From Actinomycetota bacterium (GTDB taxonomy: Bacteria; Actinomycetota; Actinomycetes; Nanopelagicales; Nanopelagicaceae), in the NCBI GenBank assembly GCA_016870855.1, contig VGAF01000002.1, forward strand, positions 1-40,779: a stretch of 40,779 nt of DNA. Reading direction: 5' to 3'. A model generated the notes under the pieces. It saw nothing but the letters and a program-made list of their open reading frames with translations, made no database searches and was not told the origin of the DNA. Below are positions 1 through 7,064 of this stretch, in pieces. How positions within the stretch are numbered: the stretch's first letter is position 1; each line of letters starts with the position of its first letter. The position numbers and the translations under genes were made by a program.

Positions 1-3
1 CCC

Positions 4-534
4 GTGGAGCACACGAAGGCGAATTTGCGTGAATCAATCAGATTACGTCGCCGAGATAACCAATCTCACTTCAATCTTGCGCTGCTGATTGACTCTCCGG
101 AATTCCAGAGCTCCAAGGTAATCGCTAGCTATCGCTCTTTTGGCGATGAACCCAATACTGAAGAACTCAATCAACTAATTCTTAGAGCTGGAAAGAAGTT
201 ATTGCTCCCCACTCGCTTATCCGATAACTCATTGGAGTTTCGAAACTGGGATGGCGACATTGAAAAACTTAAGCGCTCTGGAAATGTGGAGGAGCCAATT
301 GGCGAGAAGTTCCTTGGTGTTATTGATCTGATGATTGTGCCTGCGTTGGCAATCGACTCCAAGGGAAATCGTCTTGGACAAGGCGGTGGTTCATATGATC
401 GCGCGCTGCGAGATTTTTCTGGAATCTCCTTAGGGATAATTAACGAAGCTGAATTCGTAGATACTTTGCCAAGTGAAATTCATGATGTGCCAGTCAAAAT
501 GGTCTTAACGCCGAGTAAGTTACTTAGAATTTAA
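4..534 (+). CDS. 5-formyltetrahydrofolate cyclo-ligase
   Basis: The family converts 5-formyl-THF to 5,10-methenyl-THF using ATP, in the cytosol, recycling a folate that otherwise inhibits one-carbon enzymes. The 176-residue product has the usual size. Its glycine-rich ATP/folate signature GQGGGSYDRAL lies near residues 126-136, and the basic N-terminus (RESIRLRRRD) is typical. The start is a GTG three bases from the window edge; no upstream sequence is visible, so promoter and true start cannot be judged. Its stop codon interlocks with that of the convergent acyl-CoA dehydrogenase within the four bases TTAA at 531-534. With purU at 6.0 kb it forms the one-carbon component of the window. Confidence 0.9.
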   Translation: MEHTKANLRESIRLRRRDNQSHFNLALLIDSPEFQSSKVIASYRSFGDEPNTEELNQLILRAGKKLLLPTRLSDNSLEFRNWDGDIEKLKRSGNVEEPIGEKFLGVIDLMIVPALAIDSKGNRLGQGGGSYDRALRDFSGISLGIINEAEFVDTLPSEIHDVPVKMVLTPSKLLRI

Positions 535-1676
535 TTTACGCCGAGATTGCGCGCCATTACTAGGCGCTGAATCTGGTTTGTGCCTTCATAAATCTGGGTT
601 AGCTTTGCATCTCGCATCATCCGCTCGACTGGATAATCGTTTACATAGCCATACCCGCCTAGGACTTGTACGGCATCGGTGGTTACTTTCATAGCAACAT
701 CGGTCGCGAAACACTTTGAGGCGGCCGAGAAGAATGTTAGATCGCGTTCACCGCGCTCACTCTTTACGGCTGCGGCGTAAGTTAATTGTCGAGCCGCTTC
801 AATCTCCATCGCCATATCAGCGAGCATGAATTGAACGGCCTGGAAATCAAAGATTGGTTTTCCAAATTGGCGTCGCTCTTTTGCATACTTAGTAGCAACT
901 TCAAAAGCGCCTTGTGCAATGCCGAGAGCTTGCGCGGCGATTGTGATTCGGGTGTGGTCCAGAGTCTTCATAGCAAGGCCAAAGCCTCCGCCAATCTCGC
1001 TAATTCTTCGATCATCTCCAATTTCAACGTTATCGAAGTAGACCTCTCGAGTTGGTGAACCCTTAAAGCCCATCTTCTTTTCCGGGGCGCCAAATGAAAC
1101 GCCTGGATCGCTCTTCTCAACTACAAAAGCAGTGATCCCTTTAGCCCCTTTTTCCGGATCGGTAGATGCAAGTACGGTGTAAAACTCAGATACGCCAGCA
1201 TGAGAGATCCACTTCTTACTTCCATTTAGAACCCAACCATCACCCTTTTTTACTGCTCGGGTCTTCATCGCGGCAGCGTCAGATCCCGCTTCTGATTCAG
1301 ATAAGCAATATGAGAAACCTTTTCCTTTTGCCAGTTGGGTTAACCAACGTTCTTTCTGGGAATCATTGCCGCCCAACATCAACGGTACGGAACCAAGTTT
1401 GTTTACAGCCGGAATCAGGGAAGACGATGCACAAACTCGAGCGACTTCTTCAATAACGATAACAACGCCAAGTGAGTCAGCGCCTTCGCCACCAAATTCG
1501 ACAGGGACATGTGGTGCTGCAAGCCCTGCGGCTTGTAGCGCATCGAGAGCTTCTTGAGGGAATCGAGCATTTGCATCTACATCATGCGCAAAAGGTTGGA
1601 TCTTCTTATCTGCGAGCGCACGAACACTTTCGCGTAGCGCTACATATTCTTCGGGTAGCGAGAAGAGCGGATCCAT
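531..1676 (-). CDS. acyl-CoA dehydrogenase
   Basis: FAD-dependent alpha,beta-dehydrogenation of acyl-CoA thioesters, passing electrons to ETF. The 381-residue length is normal for the family. The C-terminal motif IYEGTNQIQR carries the catalytic Glu (residue 364). The FAD-contacting segments CLSESEAGSD and WISHAG are present, as is the C-terminal helical block with RRQFGKPI. Substrate chain length cannot be read from sequence; the short/medium-chain type is likely. The ATG at 1676 is supported by a TAGTAT -10 box at 1684-1689, seven bases upstream, so the mRNA is probably leaderless. That box includes the TAG stop of the upstream CtaG-CopD gene. Either independent or readthrough transcription is therefore possible. 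Confidence 0.93.
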   Translation of the reverse strand: MDPLFSLPEEYVALRESVRALADKKIQPFAHDVDANARFPQEALDALQAAGLAAPHVPVEFGGEGADSLGVVIVIEEVARVCASSSLIPAVNKLGSVPLMLGGNDSQKERWLTQLAKGKGFSYCLSESEAGSDAAAMKTRAVKKGDGWVLNGSKKWISHAGVSEFYTVLASTDPEKGAKGITAFVVEKSDPGVSFGAPEKKMGFKGSPTREVYFDNVEIGDDRRISEIGGGFGLAMKTLDHTRITIAAQALGIAQGAFEVATKYAKERRQFGKPIFDFQAVQFMLADMAMEIEAARQLTYAAAVKSERGERDLTFFSAASKCFATDVAMKVTTDAVQVLGGYGYVNDYPVERMMRDAKLTQIYEGTNQIQRLVMARNLGVN

Positions 1677-1683
1677 AGTGGGA

Positions 1684-1689
1684 ATACTA
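1684..1689 (-). promoter_or_regulatory. -10 box of leaderless acyl-CoA dehydrogenase gene
   Basis: TAGTAT read on the minus strand, seven bases before the ATG at 1676. Its first three bases are the stop codon of the upstream gene. No clear -35 box. Confidence 0.55.
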
Positions 1690-3462
1690 CGAGTCCTTTC
1701 GGCGCTCGGCGAGTTTAGATAGATACTCGTTATACTCCGCTAAATCACGCTCTGAATTCTTATCTGCTCGTTTTGCTTCACGTGCATCCGAGCGCATCCA
1801 TTGGATAAAGGTTGCAACTAGAGCGATGATGATTGGAATCTCGCCCATCGCCCAACCAATTGCTGCTCCGGTTTTCTGATCAGCTAGTAGGTCTGTGGCC
1901 CAAGGGCGTTCTAACGAAGCGTAGTAGCCACCATCAATCAAAGTGTTCGATGCTTGTAGCGCTATCGAGAAGAAGGCGTGGATACTGATTGCTCCGAGAA
2001 GAATCACCACTCGGACTAGATGATGAACCTTTTTTGGATTTGGATCAATGCCGACAATTACATGAAAGAAGAGCAGCCCAGCGGCTATGAAATGAAAGTT
2101 CATTAAAAGATGCCCGAAGTGGCTCGACATCAAATCTCCAAATAGCGGCGTGAAGTAAAGAGCAAAGAGGGAACCATCAAAAATTGCCAAGGCCACAATT
2201 GGATTTGTCCAGATTCCAGTAAGCCTTGAATGGAGCGATTCAATCAACCAACCGCGGATACCGCGCTCTTCTTTTCTCCTTCCAATCGGGAGGGAGCGGA
2301 GAGCTAAAGTAATCGGCGCGCTTAACACAATAAAAATCGGTGCGATCATGCTCAAGATCATGTGAGCAATCATGTGATACTGAAATGAAAAGATTGCGTA
2401 AAGTCCAAGTCCACCACTTGTGCTGTAATCCAAAAGTGAGATTCCGATCGCAAAGGCAATAGTTCTTCCTACTGGCCACTTATCGCCACGGCGAGCGAGA
2501 ACTACTACGCCACGGATGTAGAGCGCGGTGGCAAATACAAGTGCGCCGAGCATTAGCGCATCTGCTTCATATTCAAAGAAGAGTCGTTGCCAAGTTGGTT
2601 CTGGCGGCATGCCTACACCAGTGATCTCCTTTACTCGGTCATATTCATAGTCGCTCTCAACAATCGGGGTGAAGCGAGAGAGAAGTGATCCGATCGCCGT
2701 AACCAAGAGAAGCAGCGCTACTTCAAATCGAATTAAGCTTGAATCGGCCAGGCTCTTACGAATCTTTATTGCGGTAAGAGCGATGAAACCAAGAAGTCCG
2801 ACCTTGAGAAGTATTAGCGCTCCATATGTAGTCAACCAATCGCGCGAGAACCCCAGTCTCAATATCGAACTTGTACTCCCGCTAAGTACCACAGCAACCA
2901 AAGACCAGGTCGCAATCACTCCAACTCTTGTGATAACTAATCTTCGAGTTACTTCATCCATGAAGAGAAGTGAAGCGACCGCGCCAATCCACGAGGAAAA
3001 TGCGATGACATGAATTATGAGAGAACCAATAGCTAGGCCATGGCCACTTGCTTGGCTTGTGTGGCTCTGAAAGAGCGGCGCAACAACCCCTATCGTTGCG
3101 ATCCAATAAGCAATGAACGCACCGCCAACTCTCCGAACTCTTCCTAGGATCAATAAAAGTAAGACGGCGGTGAGAACTTGAATGAGTTGCAATCTTCCCA
3201 AAGCTGTCTGAGTTACGTATGAGCGAATCGTTGTGAGATCAAGCATTGAAACAATTGAGGACTCAAAGAGATTTGCCAGAGTAGCTAGAAGACTTCCAAA
3301 AGTTGAAACTGCCCACAACAAGACAACAAAAGGAAGAATCTTTCGCAGTCTCAATGAGGAATCAGCTAGACGTCCGCCAACTTCTGGAAAGAGGAAGGTG
3401 AGAGATAACAACGCTCCCATTACCAAAGCTCCAGTGAGAGTATTCAATAAATCAAAGAGCAC
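1687..3462 (-). CDS. CopD-CtaG fusion: copper resistance D / cytochrome c oxidase assembly protein
   Basis: An integral membrane protein of 591 residues that joins two families, as is common in actinobacteria. The N-terminal half (about residues 1-275) has CopD-like transmembrane helices, including FSSWIGAVASLLFMDE. The C-terminal half (about 295-570) is CtaG/caa3_CtaG-like, with the His-rich helices FSFQYHMIAHMILSMIAP and SHFGHLLMNFHFIAAG that plausibly bind copper. The expected role is copper delivery to the Cu centre of cytochrome c oxidase; this is inferred from the family. The tail after the last helix is charged (RSDAREAKRADKNSERD). The start is GTG with a GAGGTGG ribosome binding site a few bases upstream. 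It is divergent from the FmdB gene, 48 bases away. Confidence 0.88.
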   Translation of the reverse strand: MLFDLLNTLTGALVMGALLSLTFLFPEVGGRLADSSLRLRKILPFVVLLWAVSTFGSLLATLANLFESSIVSMLDLTTIRSYVTQTALGRLQLIQVLTAVLLLLILGRVRRVGGAFIAYWIATIGVVAPLFQSHTSQASGHGLAIGSLIIHVIAFSSWIGAVASLLFMDEVTRRLVITRVGVIATWSLVAVVLSGSTSSILRLGFSRDWLTTYGALILLKVGLLGFIALTAIKIRKSLADSSLIRFEVALLLLVTAIGSLLSRFTPIVESDYEYDRVKEITGVGMPPEPTWQRLFFEYEADALMLGALVFATALYIRGVVVLARRGDKWPVGRTIAFAIGISLLDYSTSGGLGLYAIFSFQYHMIAHMILSMIAPIFIVLSAPITLALRSLPIGRRKEERGIRGWLIESLHSRLTGIWTNPIVALAIFDGSLFALYFTPLFGDLMSSHFGHLLMNFHFIAAGLLFFHVIVGIDPNPKKVHHLVRVVILLGAISIHAFFSIALQASNTLIDGGYYASLERPWATDLLADQKTGAAIGWAMGEIPIIIALVATFIQWMRSDAREAKRADKNSERDLAEYNEYLSKLAERRKDS

Positions 3463-3498
3463 TAGCCACCTCGATTAGAAGAATCGCCATCACGTACC

Positions 3499-3504
3499 TA
3501 AGAT
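3499..3504 (+). promoter_or_regulatory. -10 box of leaderless fmdB-family gene
   Basis: TAAGAT ends six bases before the GTG at 3511, so transcription should start at or next to the start codon. No ribosome binding site lies in the gap. Confidence 0.6.
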
Positions 3505-3510
3505 TACGCC

Positions 3511-3756
3511 GTGCCTACCTACCAATATCAATGTGAAGCTGAGCATGAATTCGAGGTAGTCCAATCATTCACAGATGCCGCTATAGATACCTGCCCCGAG
3601 TGTGGCGCAAAGGCACGTAAGGTCTATTCAAATGTTGGGGTCGTTTTTAAAGGATCTGGCTTCTATAAGACAGATTCGAAAAAATCAGAGACGAAAACTG
3701 ATTCAAAACCCGCAGCTAAACCAGCTGCAAAACCAGAGAGTAAATCCGAGAGTTAA
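3511..3756 (+). CDS. FmdB-family zinc ribbon regulatory protein
   Basis: A small cytosolic protein of 81 residues. The N-terminal 45 residues are the FmdB zinc ribbon (MPTYQYQC... CPECG at 28-32, then GVVFKGSGFYKTDS). The tail is low-complexity, rich in Lys, Ala, Pro and Ser. The function of the family is poorly defined; it was named from a formamidase regulator. One oddity: actinobacterial members normally carry CxxCG in the first knuckle, but here the segment reads CEAEHEFE. The second Cys is missing, and His12 may replace it. The GTG start is supported by the -10 box at 3499. The stop codon interlocks with that of a small antisense-strand ORF (3753-3869). Confidence 0.87.
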   Translation: MPTYQYQCEAEHEFEVVQSFTDAAIDTCPECGAKARKVYSNVGVVFKGSGFYKTDSKKSETKTDSKPAAKPAAKPESKSES

Positions 3757-3869
3757 TCGTGGTGCGGCGGCTTATCCGCCTTTATCTCTTCTTCTCGCTT
3801 CGATTTGTCAGCAAGGTCACTCTCATCATCTCTCTCATCACTAGTTACCAAAGGAAAGATTTCACTCAT
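3753..3869 (-). CDS. candidate small acidic protein, 38 aa
   Basis: A 38-codon ORF occupying nearly the whole gap between the fmdB-family gene and the MMPL gene. It begins MSEIFPLVTSDERDDESD and ends KADKPPHHD, so it is charged, probably soluble and disordered; I recognise no family. Support: ATG six bases after a CATACT -10-like box (3881-3876), the same geometry as the leaderless genes here, and a stop codon interlocked with the convergent fmdB-family stop in TTAA, as for two firm gene pairs (531-534 and 21285-21288). Against: very short, no family match, and its 3' end contains a hairpin that could simply be a terminator. Confidence 0.45.
   Translation of the reverse strand: MSEIFPLVTSDERDDESDLADKSKREEEIKADKPPHHD
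3766..3785 (+). terminator. possible weak terminator after fmdB-family gene
   Basis: GGCGG, loop CTTAT, CCGCC form a 5-bp GC stem at 3766-3780 followed by TTTAT, ten bases after the fmdB-family stop. The T run is poor. The same stem would form in the opposite transcript. Confidence 0.3.
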
Positions 3870-3874
3870 ACTCC

Positions 3875-3880
3875 TAGTAT
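3875..3880 (+). promoter_or_regulatory. -10 box of leaderless MMPL gene
   Basis: TAGTAT ends six bases before the GTG at 3887. It overlaps the opposite-strand CATACT box (3881-3876) that would serve the 38-aa ORF. Confidence 0.6.
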
Positions 3881-3886
3881 GACAGT

Positions 3887-6004
3887 GTGAAGACGACTTC
3901 TATGTTTGAAAGACTTGGTCATTCGATAGCTAGACGGAGCAAGGCGATCTTCCTACTTGCTATAACCGCAGTGCTTGTATTCGGAACACTTGGAACCCAA
4001 GTCTTCTCAAGGTTCGATTCCGGTGGCTACTCAGACCCGAATAGTGACTCAGCCAAAGTTTGGGAGTACCTCGAAGATACCTTCGGCGTTAAAGACCCAG
4101 CCGTTGTAATCGCACTTGAGTCTTCGGCTGGTTCCGTTGATGCCGAAGCAACGGTCACAGCCGCTACCGCTCTTGAAAGTGAGTTACGTGCCGAGCCAAG
4201 CGCTGAGAACGTACTTTCTTATTGGAGCGCAGGAAGAAACCCCGCTTTTAAGAGTACCGATGGAACGGCCGCTTACATCTTTATCTATCTTAAATCTGAA
4301 GACTTTACTGAGATCGATTCACTCGGTGGCTATTACCAAGAGAAATATGAAGGCGAGTATCAAGACCAACGAATTCGAGTTTCCGGCGGCGCAGTATTCG
4401 CAAATGCTATTAACGGAAGAATCCAAGATGATTTAAAGCTCTCTGAAGCAATCTCGATTCCAATCACCTTTATCTTGCTCGTTTTAGTCTTTGGCGCGCT
4501 AGTAGCTTCGGCAATGCCGCTCATCATTGGAGTAACTGCAATCTTGGGCACCTTCTTTGGCCTCTATCTACTTACCCTCATTACAGATGTAAGTATCTTT
4601 GCGCTGAATTTGACGACTGGTTTGGGTCTTGGTTTAGGAATTGATTACGCCCTCTTAATAGTAAATAGATTTAGGGAAGAGTTACGTCGCGGCATAAGTC
4701 GTGAAGATGCGATCGTTAACACGATGAGAAGCGCTGGTAAGACCGTGTTCTACTCTGGCTTGACCGTTGTACTTACTCTAGTTTCGCTCACTTTCTTTCC
4801 GATGAACTTCCTTAAATCGATGGGCTATGCCGGTGCAATCGTCGTTGCTCTCGCTGTAGTTGGAGCGTTAATTCCGCTTCCCGCACTATTGATGATGCTT
4901 GGTGAGAGAGTAAATAAGGGCGTAGTTCGAAAGAAGGGACTAAAACCTAAAGAGGATGGCGGCTGGGCTCGTCTCTCTAGATTTGTTATGCGCCGACCAG
5001 TTCCAGTTGTTGCCTTCTCGCTTCTTCTTCTTGGCTTAATGATTGCTCCACTTACAAATGTGAAGTTCTCCCAAGTTGATTCCAGCGTGTTGCCAGCAAG
5101 TGATCCCGCCTATCAGGCTTCCGCTTTTATTCAAGAGAAGTTCCCCGGCGAAGAGAGCAACCCGATTGAGATTGTCTTCCCATCTGGCGCGAGCAATGTT
5201 GAGGCAATAAGTGCTTATGCGACTCGAGTTGGCCAAGTCACCGATATCGTCCGCGTCGGTGTACCGGAAGTAAAAGGTGAAGCCGTTCGACTAGTCGCAA
5301 TTCACTCGATGGCTCCTCGCACTCCCGAAGCTCAAGCGCTCATAAATGAGATTAGAGCGATTGAGTCTCCATTAGAAGTTCTTGTAGGCGGAGTTGCAGC
5401 GGATTACGCCGATACACAAGATGCGATTGCTGACATGCTGCCATGGGTGCTCCTATGGATTACCATCACAGTTCTGATTCTCCTCTTCTTGTTTACCGGC
5501 TCAGTACTTCTTCCAATCAAAGCGATAGTTCTGAACTTCCTTTCCCTTGCAGCAACAATGGGAGTTTTGACTTGGGTCTTTATCGATGGAAATTTGAACT
5601 TCCTGACTGGTGATTTCATAAATACTGGAGCTCTCGATACAAGTACCCTCGTTCTAGTCGCGGTCGTCGCATTCGGACTTTCGATGGACTACGAAGTATT
5701 CCTACTCTCCCGAATCAAAGAAGAACATGATGCTGGTCGCTCAAATATCGAATCAGTCGCGCTAGGACTTCAAAAATCAGCGCGCATCATTACCGCGGCC
5801 GCGATGATTCTTGCAGTCGTCTTCGCAGCATTCGTCATCAGCGGTGTTACCTCCATCAAAACCATGGGATTTGGAATCGCCTTTGCAATTCTCTTGGATG
5901 CGACCCTGGTCCGGGCATTCCTAGTTCCTGGCTTGATGCGACTCTTTGGTGATTGGAATTGGTGGGCGCCGAAAGCGCTCCAAAGATTCAAGATCAACCA
6001 CTAG
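3887..6004 (+). CDS. MMPL-family RND transporter
   Basis: A cytoplasmic-membrane exporter of the MMPL branch of the RND superfamily, likely driven by the proton gradient. It has 705 residues with two homologous halves. Each half has a first helix, a large extracytoplasmic loop and a cluster of five helices. The signature of helix 4 is visible twice: GLGLGIDYALLIVNRFREE in the first half and FGLSMDYEVFLLSRIKEE in the second, with the Asp-Tyr pair typical of proton relay. Cargo in actinobacteria is usually a lipid or lipopeptide, but nothing here identifies it. The start is GTG at 3887, set by the -10 box at 3875. The next gene, purU, has its own promoter. Confidence 0.9.
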   Translation: MKTTSMFERLGHSIARRSKAIFLLAITAVLVFGTLGTQVFSRFDSGGYSDPNSDSAKVWEYLEDTFGVKDPAVVIALESSAGSVDAEATVTAATALESELRAEPSAENVLSYWSAGRNPAFKSTDGTAAYIFIYLKSEDFTEIDSLGGYYQEKYEGEYQDQRIRVSGGAVFANAINGRIQDDLKLSEAISIPITFILLVLVFGALVASAMPLIIGVTAILGTFFGLYLLTLITDVSIFALNLTTGLGLGLGIDYALLIVNRFREELRRGISREDAIVNTMRSAGKTVFYSGLTVVLTLVSLTFFPMNFLKSMGYAGAIVVALAVVGALIPLPALLMMLGERVNKGVVRKKGLKPKEDGGWARLSRFVMRRPVPVVAFSLLLLGLMIAPLTNVKFSQVDSSVLPASDPAYQASAFIQEKFPGEESNPIEIVFPSGASNVEAISAYATRVGQVTDIVRVGVPEVKGEAVRLVAIHSMAPRTPEAQALINEIRAIESPLEVLVGGVAADYADTQDAIADMLPWVLLWITITVLILLFLFTGSVLLPIKAIVLNFLSLAATMGVLTWVFIDGNLNFLTGDFINTGALDTSTLVLVAVVAFGLSMDYEVFLLSRIKEEHDAGRSNIESVALGLQKSARIITAAAMILAVVFAAFVISGVTSIKTMGFGIAFAILLDATLVRAFLVPGLMRLFGDWNWWAPKALQRFKINH

Positions 6005-6015
6005 CTCGTAACACT

Positions 6016-6021
6016 TAGACT
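6016..6021 (+). promoter_or_regulatory. -10 box of leaderless purU
   Basis: TAGACT ends six bases before the GTG at 6028, in the 23-base gap after the MMPL stop. No -35 consensus. Confidence 0.6.
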
Positions 6022-6027
6022 ACGTGG

Positions 6028-6870
6028 GTGGAAATCCTCGCCACCCTTCAATGTGAAGATCGAAGCGGCATCGTTAATGCCTTGACCTCTGCTGTCCTGG
6101 AGATCAATGGCAACATCTTGGAGAACCAACAGTTCACCGATTCGATCACCAATACCTTTGTGATGCGCACCCGCTTTGAATTCAGCGGCAGCCTTACTGA
6201 TGCGAAAACTAGTCTCTCGGCCCGTCTCTCCCGGTTCAATCCAACTCTTAATATCCGTGATGCCAACCAAGCTAAGCGAGCTCTAATTCTTGTAACGAAA
6301 GCAAGCCACTGTTTACGCGATCTTCTGTACCTTCGAGATCTAGAGGAGATGCCAGCCGATTTTCCAGTTGTAGTCGGCAATCATGAAGACCTAAAGCCGC
6401 TGGTTGAATCCCATGGAATTCCCTTCGTTTACCTAGATACCGAGAAGTTAGCTAAAGAGGAAGTGGAGCGAGAAATTGAAGGCTTAACCAAGGCACACAA
6501 TATTGATTTCCTCATCCTTGCCCGATACATGCAGATTCTCTCACCCGAGTTCTGTAGAAACTTCGCAGATCGCATCATCAATATCCATCACTCTTTTCTT
6601 CCTGGCTTCAAAGGCGCTCGCCCCTATCACCAAGCTCATGACAAGGGCGTAAAGGTAATTGGAGCGACGGCGCACTTTGTTACTTCCGATCTTGATGAAG
6701 GACCAATCATTGAACAAGATGTAACGCGGGTTAACCACGCTGCAAGCCCGGAAGAGTTTGTTGCAATTGGGCGCGATATTGAACGGCGCGTTCTCTCTAG
6801 CGCGGTAAAACTTTATGCTGAAGATCGAATATTTATTGTTGGAAATCGAACCATTGTTTTCTCAAAATAA
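6028..6870 (+). CDS. purU: formyltetrahydrofolate deformylase
   Basis: Hydrolyses 10-formyl-THF to THF and formate, balancing the one-carbon pool. The 280-residue length is normal. Residues 1-80 form an ACT regulatory domain (EILATLQCEDRSGIVNALTS), which in the family senses Met/Gly. Residues 84-280 form the formyltransferase-fold catalytic domain with IINIHHSFLPGFKGARPYHQ, the catalytic His and the downstream DLDEGPIIEQD containing the catalytic Asp. The GTG start is fixed by the TAGACT box at 6016. A tRNA-Arg on the opposite strand follows 13 bases after the stop. It acts in the same folate network as the cyclo-ligase at the start of the window. Confidence 0.94.
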   Translation: MEILATLQCEDRSGIVNALTSAVLEINGNILENQQFTDSITNTFVMRTRFEFSGSLTDAKTSLSARLSRFNPTLNIRDANQAKRALILVTKASHCLRDLLYLRDLEEMPADFPVVVGNHEDLKPLVESHGIPFVYLDTEKLAKEEVEREIEGLTKAHNIDFLILARYMQILSPEFCRNFADRIINIHHSFLPGFKGARPYHQAHDKGVKVIGATAHFVTSDLDEGPIIEQDVTRVNHAASPEEFVAIGRDIERRVLSSAVKLYAEDRIFIVGNRTIVFSK

Positions 6871-6883
6871 TCAATTTTTAAAG

Positions 6884-6956
6884 TGTCCTTGGCCGGAGTT
6901 GAACCGGCGACCTACCGCTTAGGAGGCGGTTGCTCTATCCACTGAGCTACAAGGAC
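6884..6956 (-). tRNA. tRNA-Arg (anticodon CCT)
   Basis: A 73-nt cloverleaf on the minus strand. The acceptor strands GTCCTTG and CAAGGAC pair fully. The D-arm GCTC...GAGC is present, the anticodon stem ACCGC/GCGGT encloses the loop CTCCTAA (anticodon CCT), and the T-stem GCCGG/CCGGC encloses TTCAACT. It reads AGG codons. The 3' CCA is not encoded: the bases after the discriminator A read CTT. It stands alone, opposite in direction to both neighbouring genes. A GATAAT -10 box lies at 6967-6972. Confidence 0.96.
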
Positions 6957-6966
6957 TTATCTGAGA

Positions 6967-6972
6967 ATTATC
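6967..6972 (-). promoter_or_regulatory. -10 box of tRNA-Arg
   Basis: GATAAT on the minus strand, ten bases before the mature tRNA 5' end. The -35 region (TGATTA-like) is weak. Confidence 0.4.
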
Positions 6973-7022
6973 TAATAATAATTGAGCGTAATCACGCGGT
7001 AAATTGCTTTAAAAATTACTCT

Positions 7023-7055
7023 GAGTTAAACTCCATTCAAATCTCGTTTGGAGTT
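7023..7055 (+). promoter_or_regulatory. possible RBS-sequestering hairpin before the saccharopine-dehydrogenase-like gene
   Basis: AACTCC at 7029-7034 is perfectly complementary to GGAGTT at 7050-7055, which contains the GGAG ribosome binding site of the gene starting at 7065. The upstream GAGT (7023-7026) can instead pair with ACTC (7030-7033), which would free the site. Pairing is read by eye and not tested for stability. Confidence 0.3.
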
Positions 7056-7064
7056 GATTTCACC

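Noticed and set aside
6930..7064. N-terminal extension of the saccharopine-dehydrogenase-like frame
   Set aside because: It overlaps the tRNA-Arg gene, and the Rossmann motif begins at ATG 7065.
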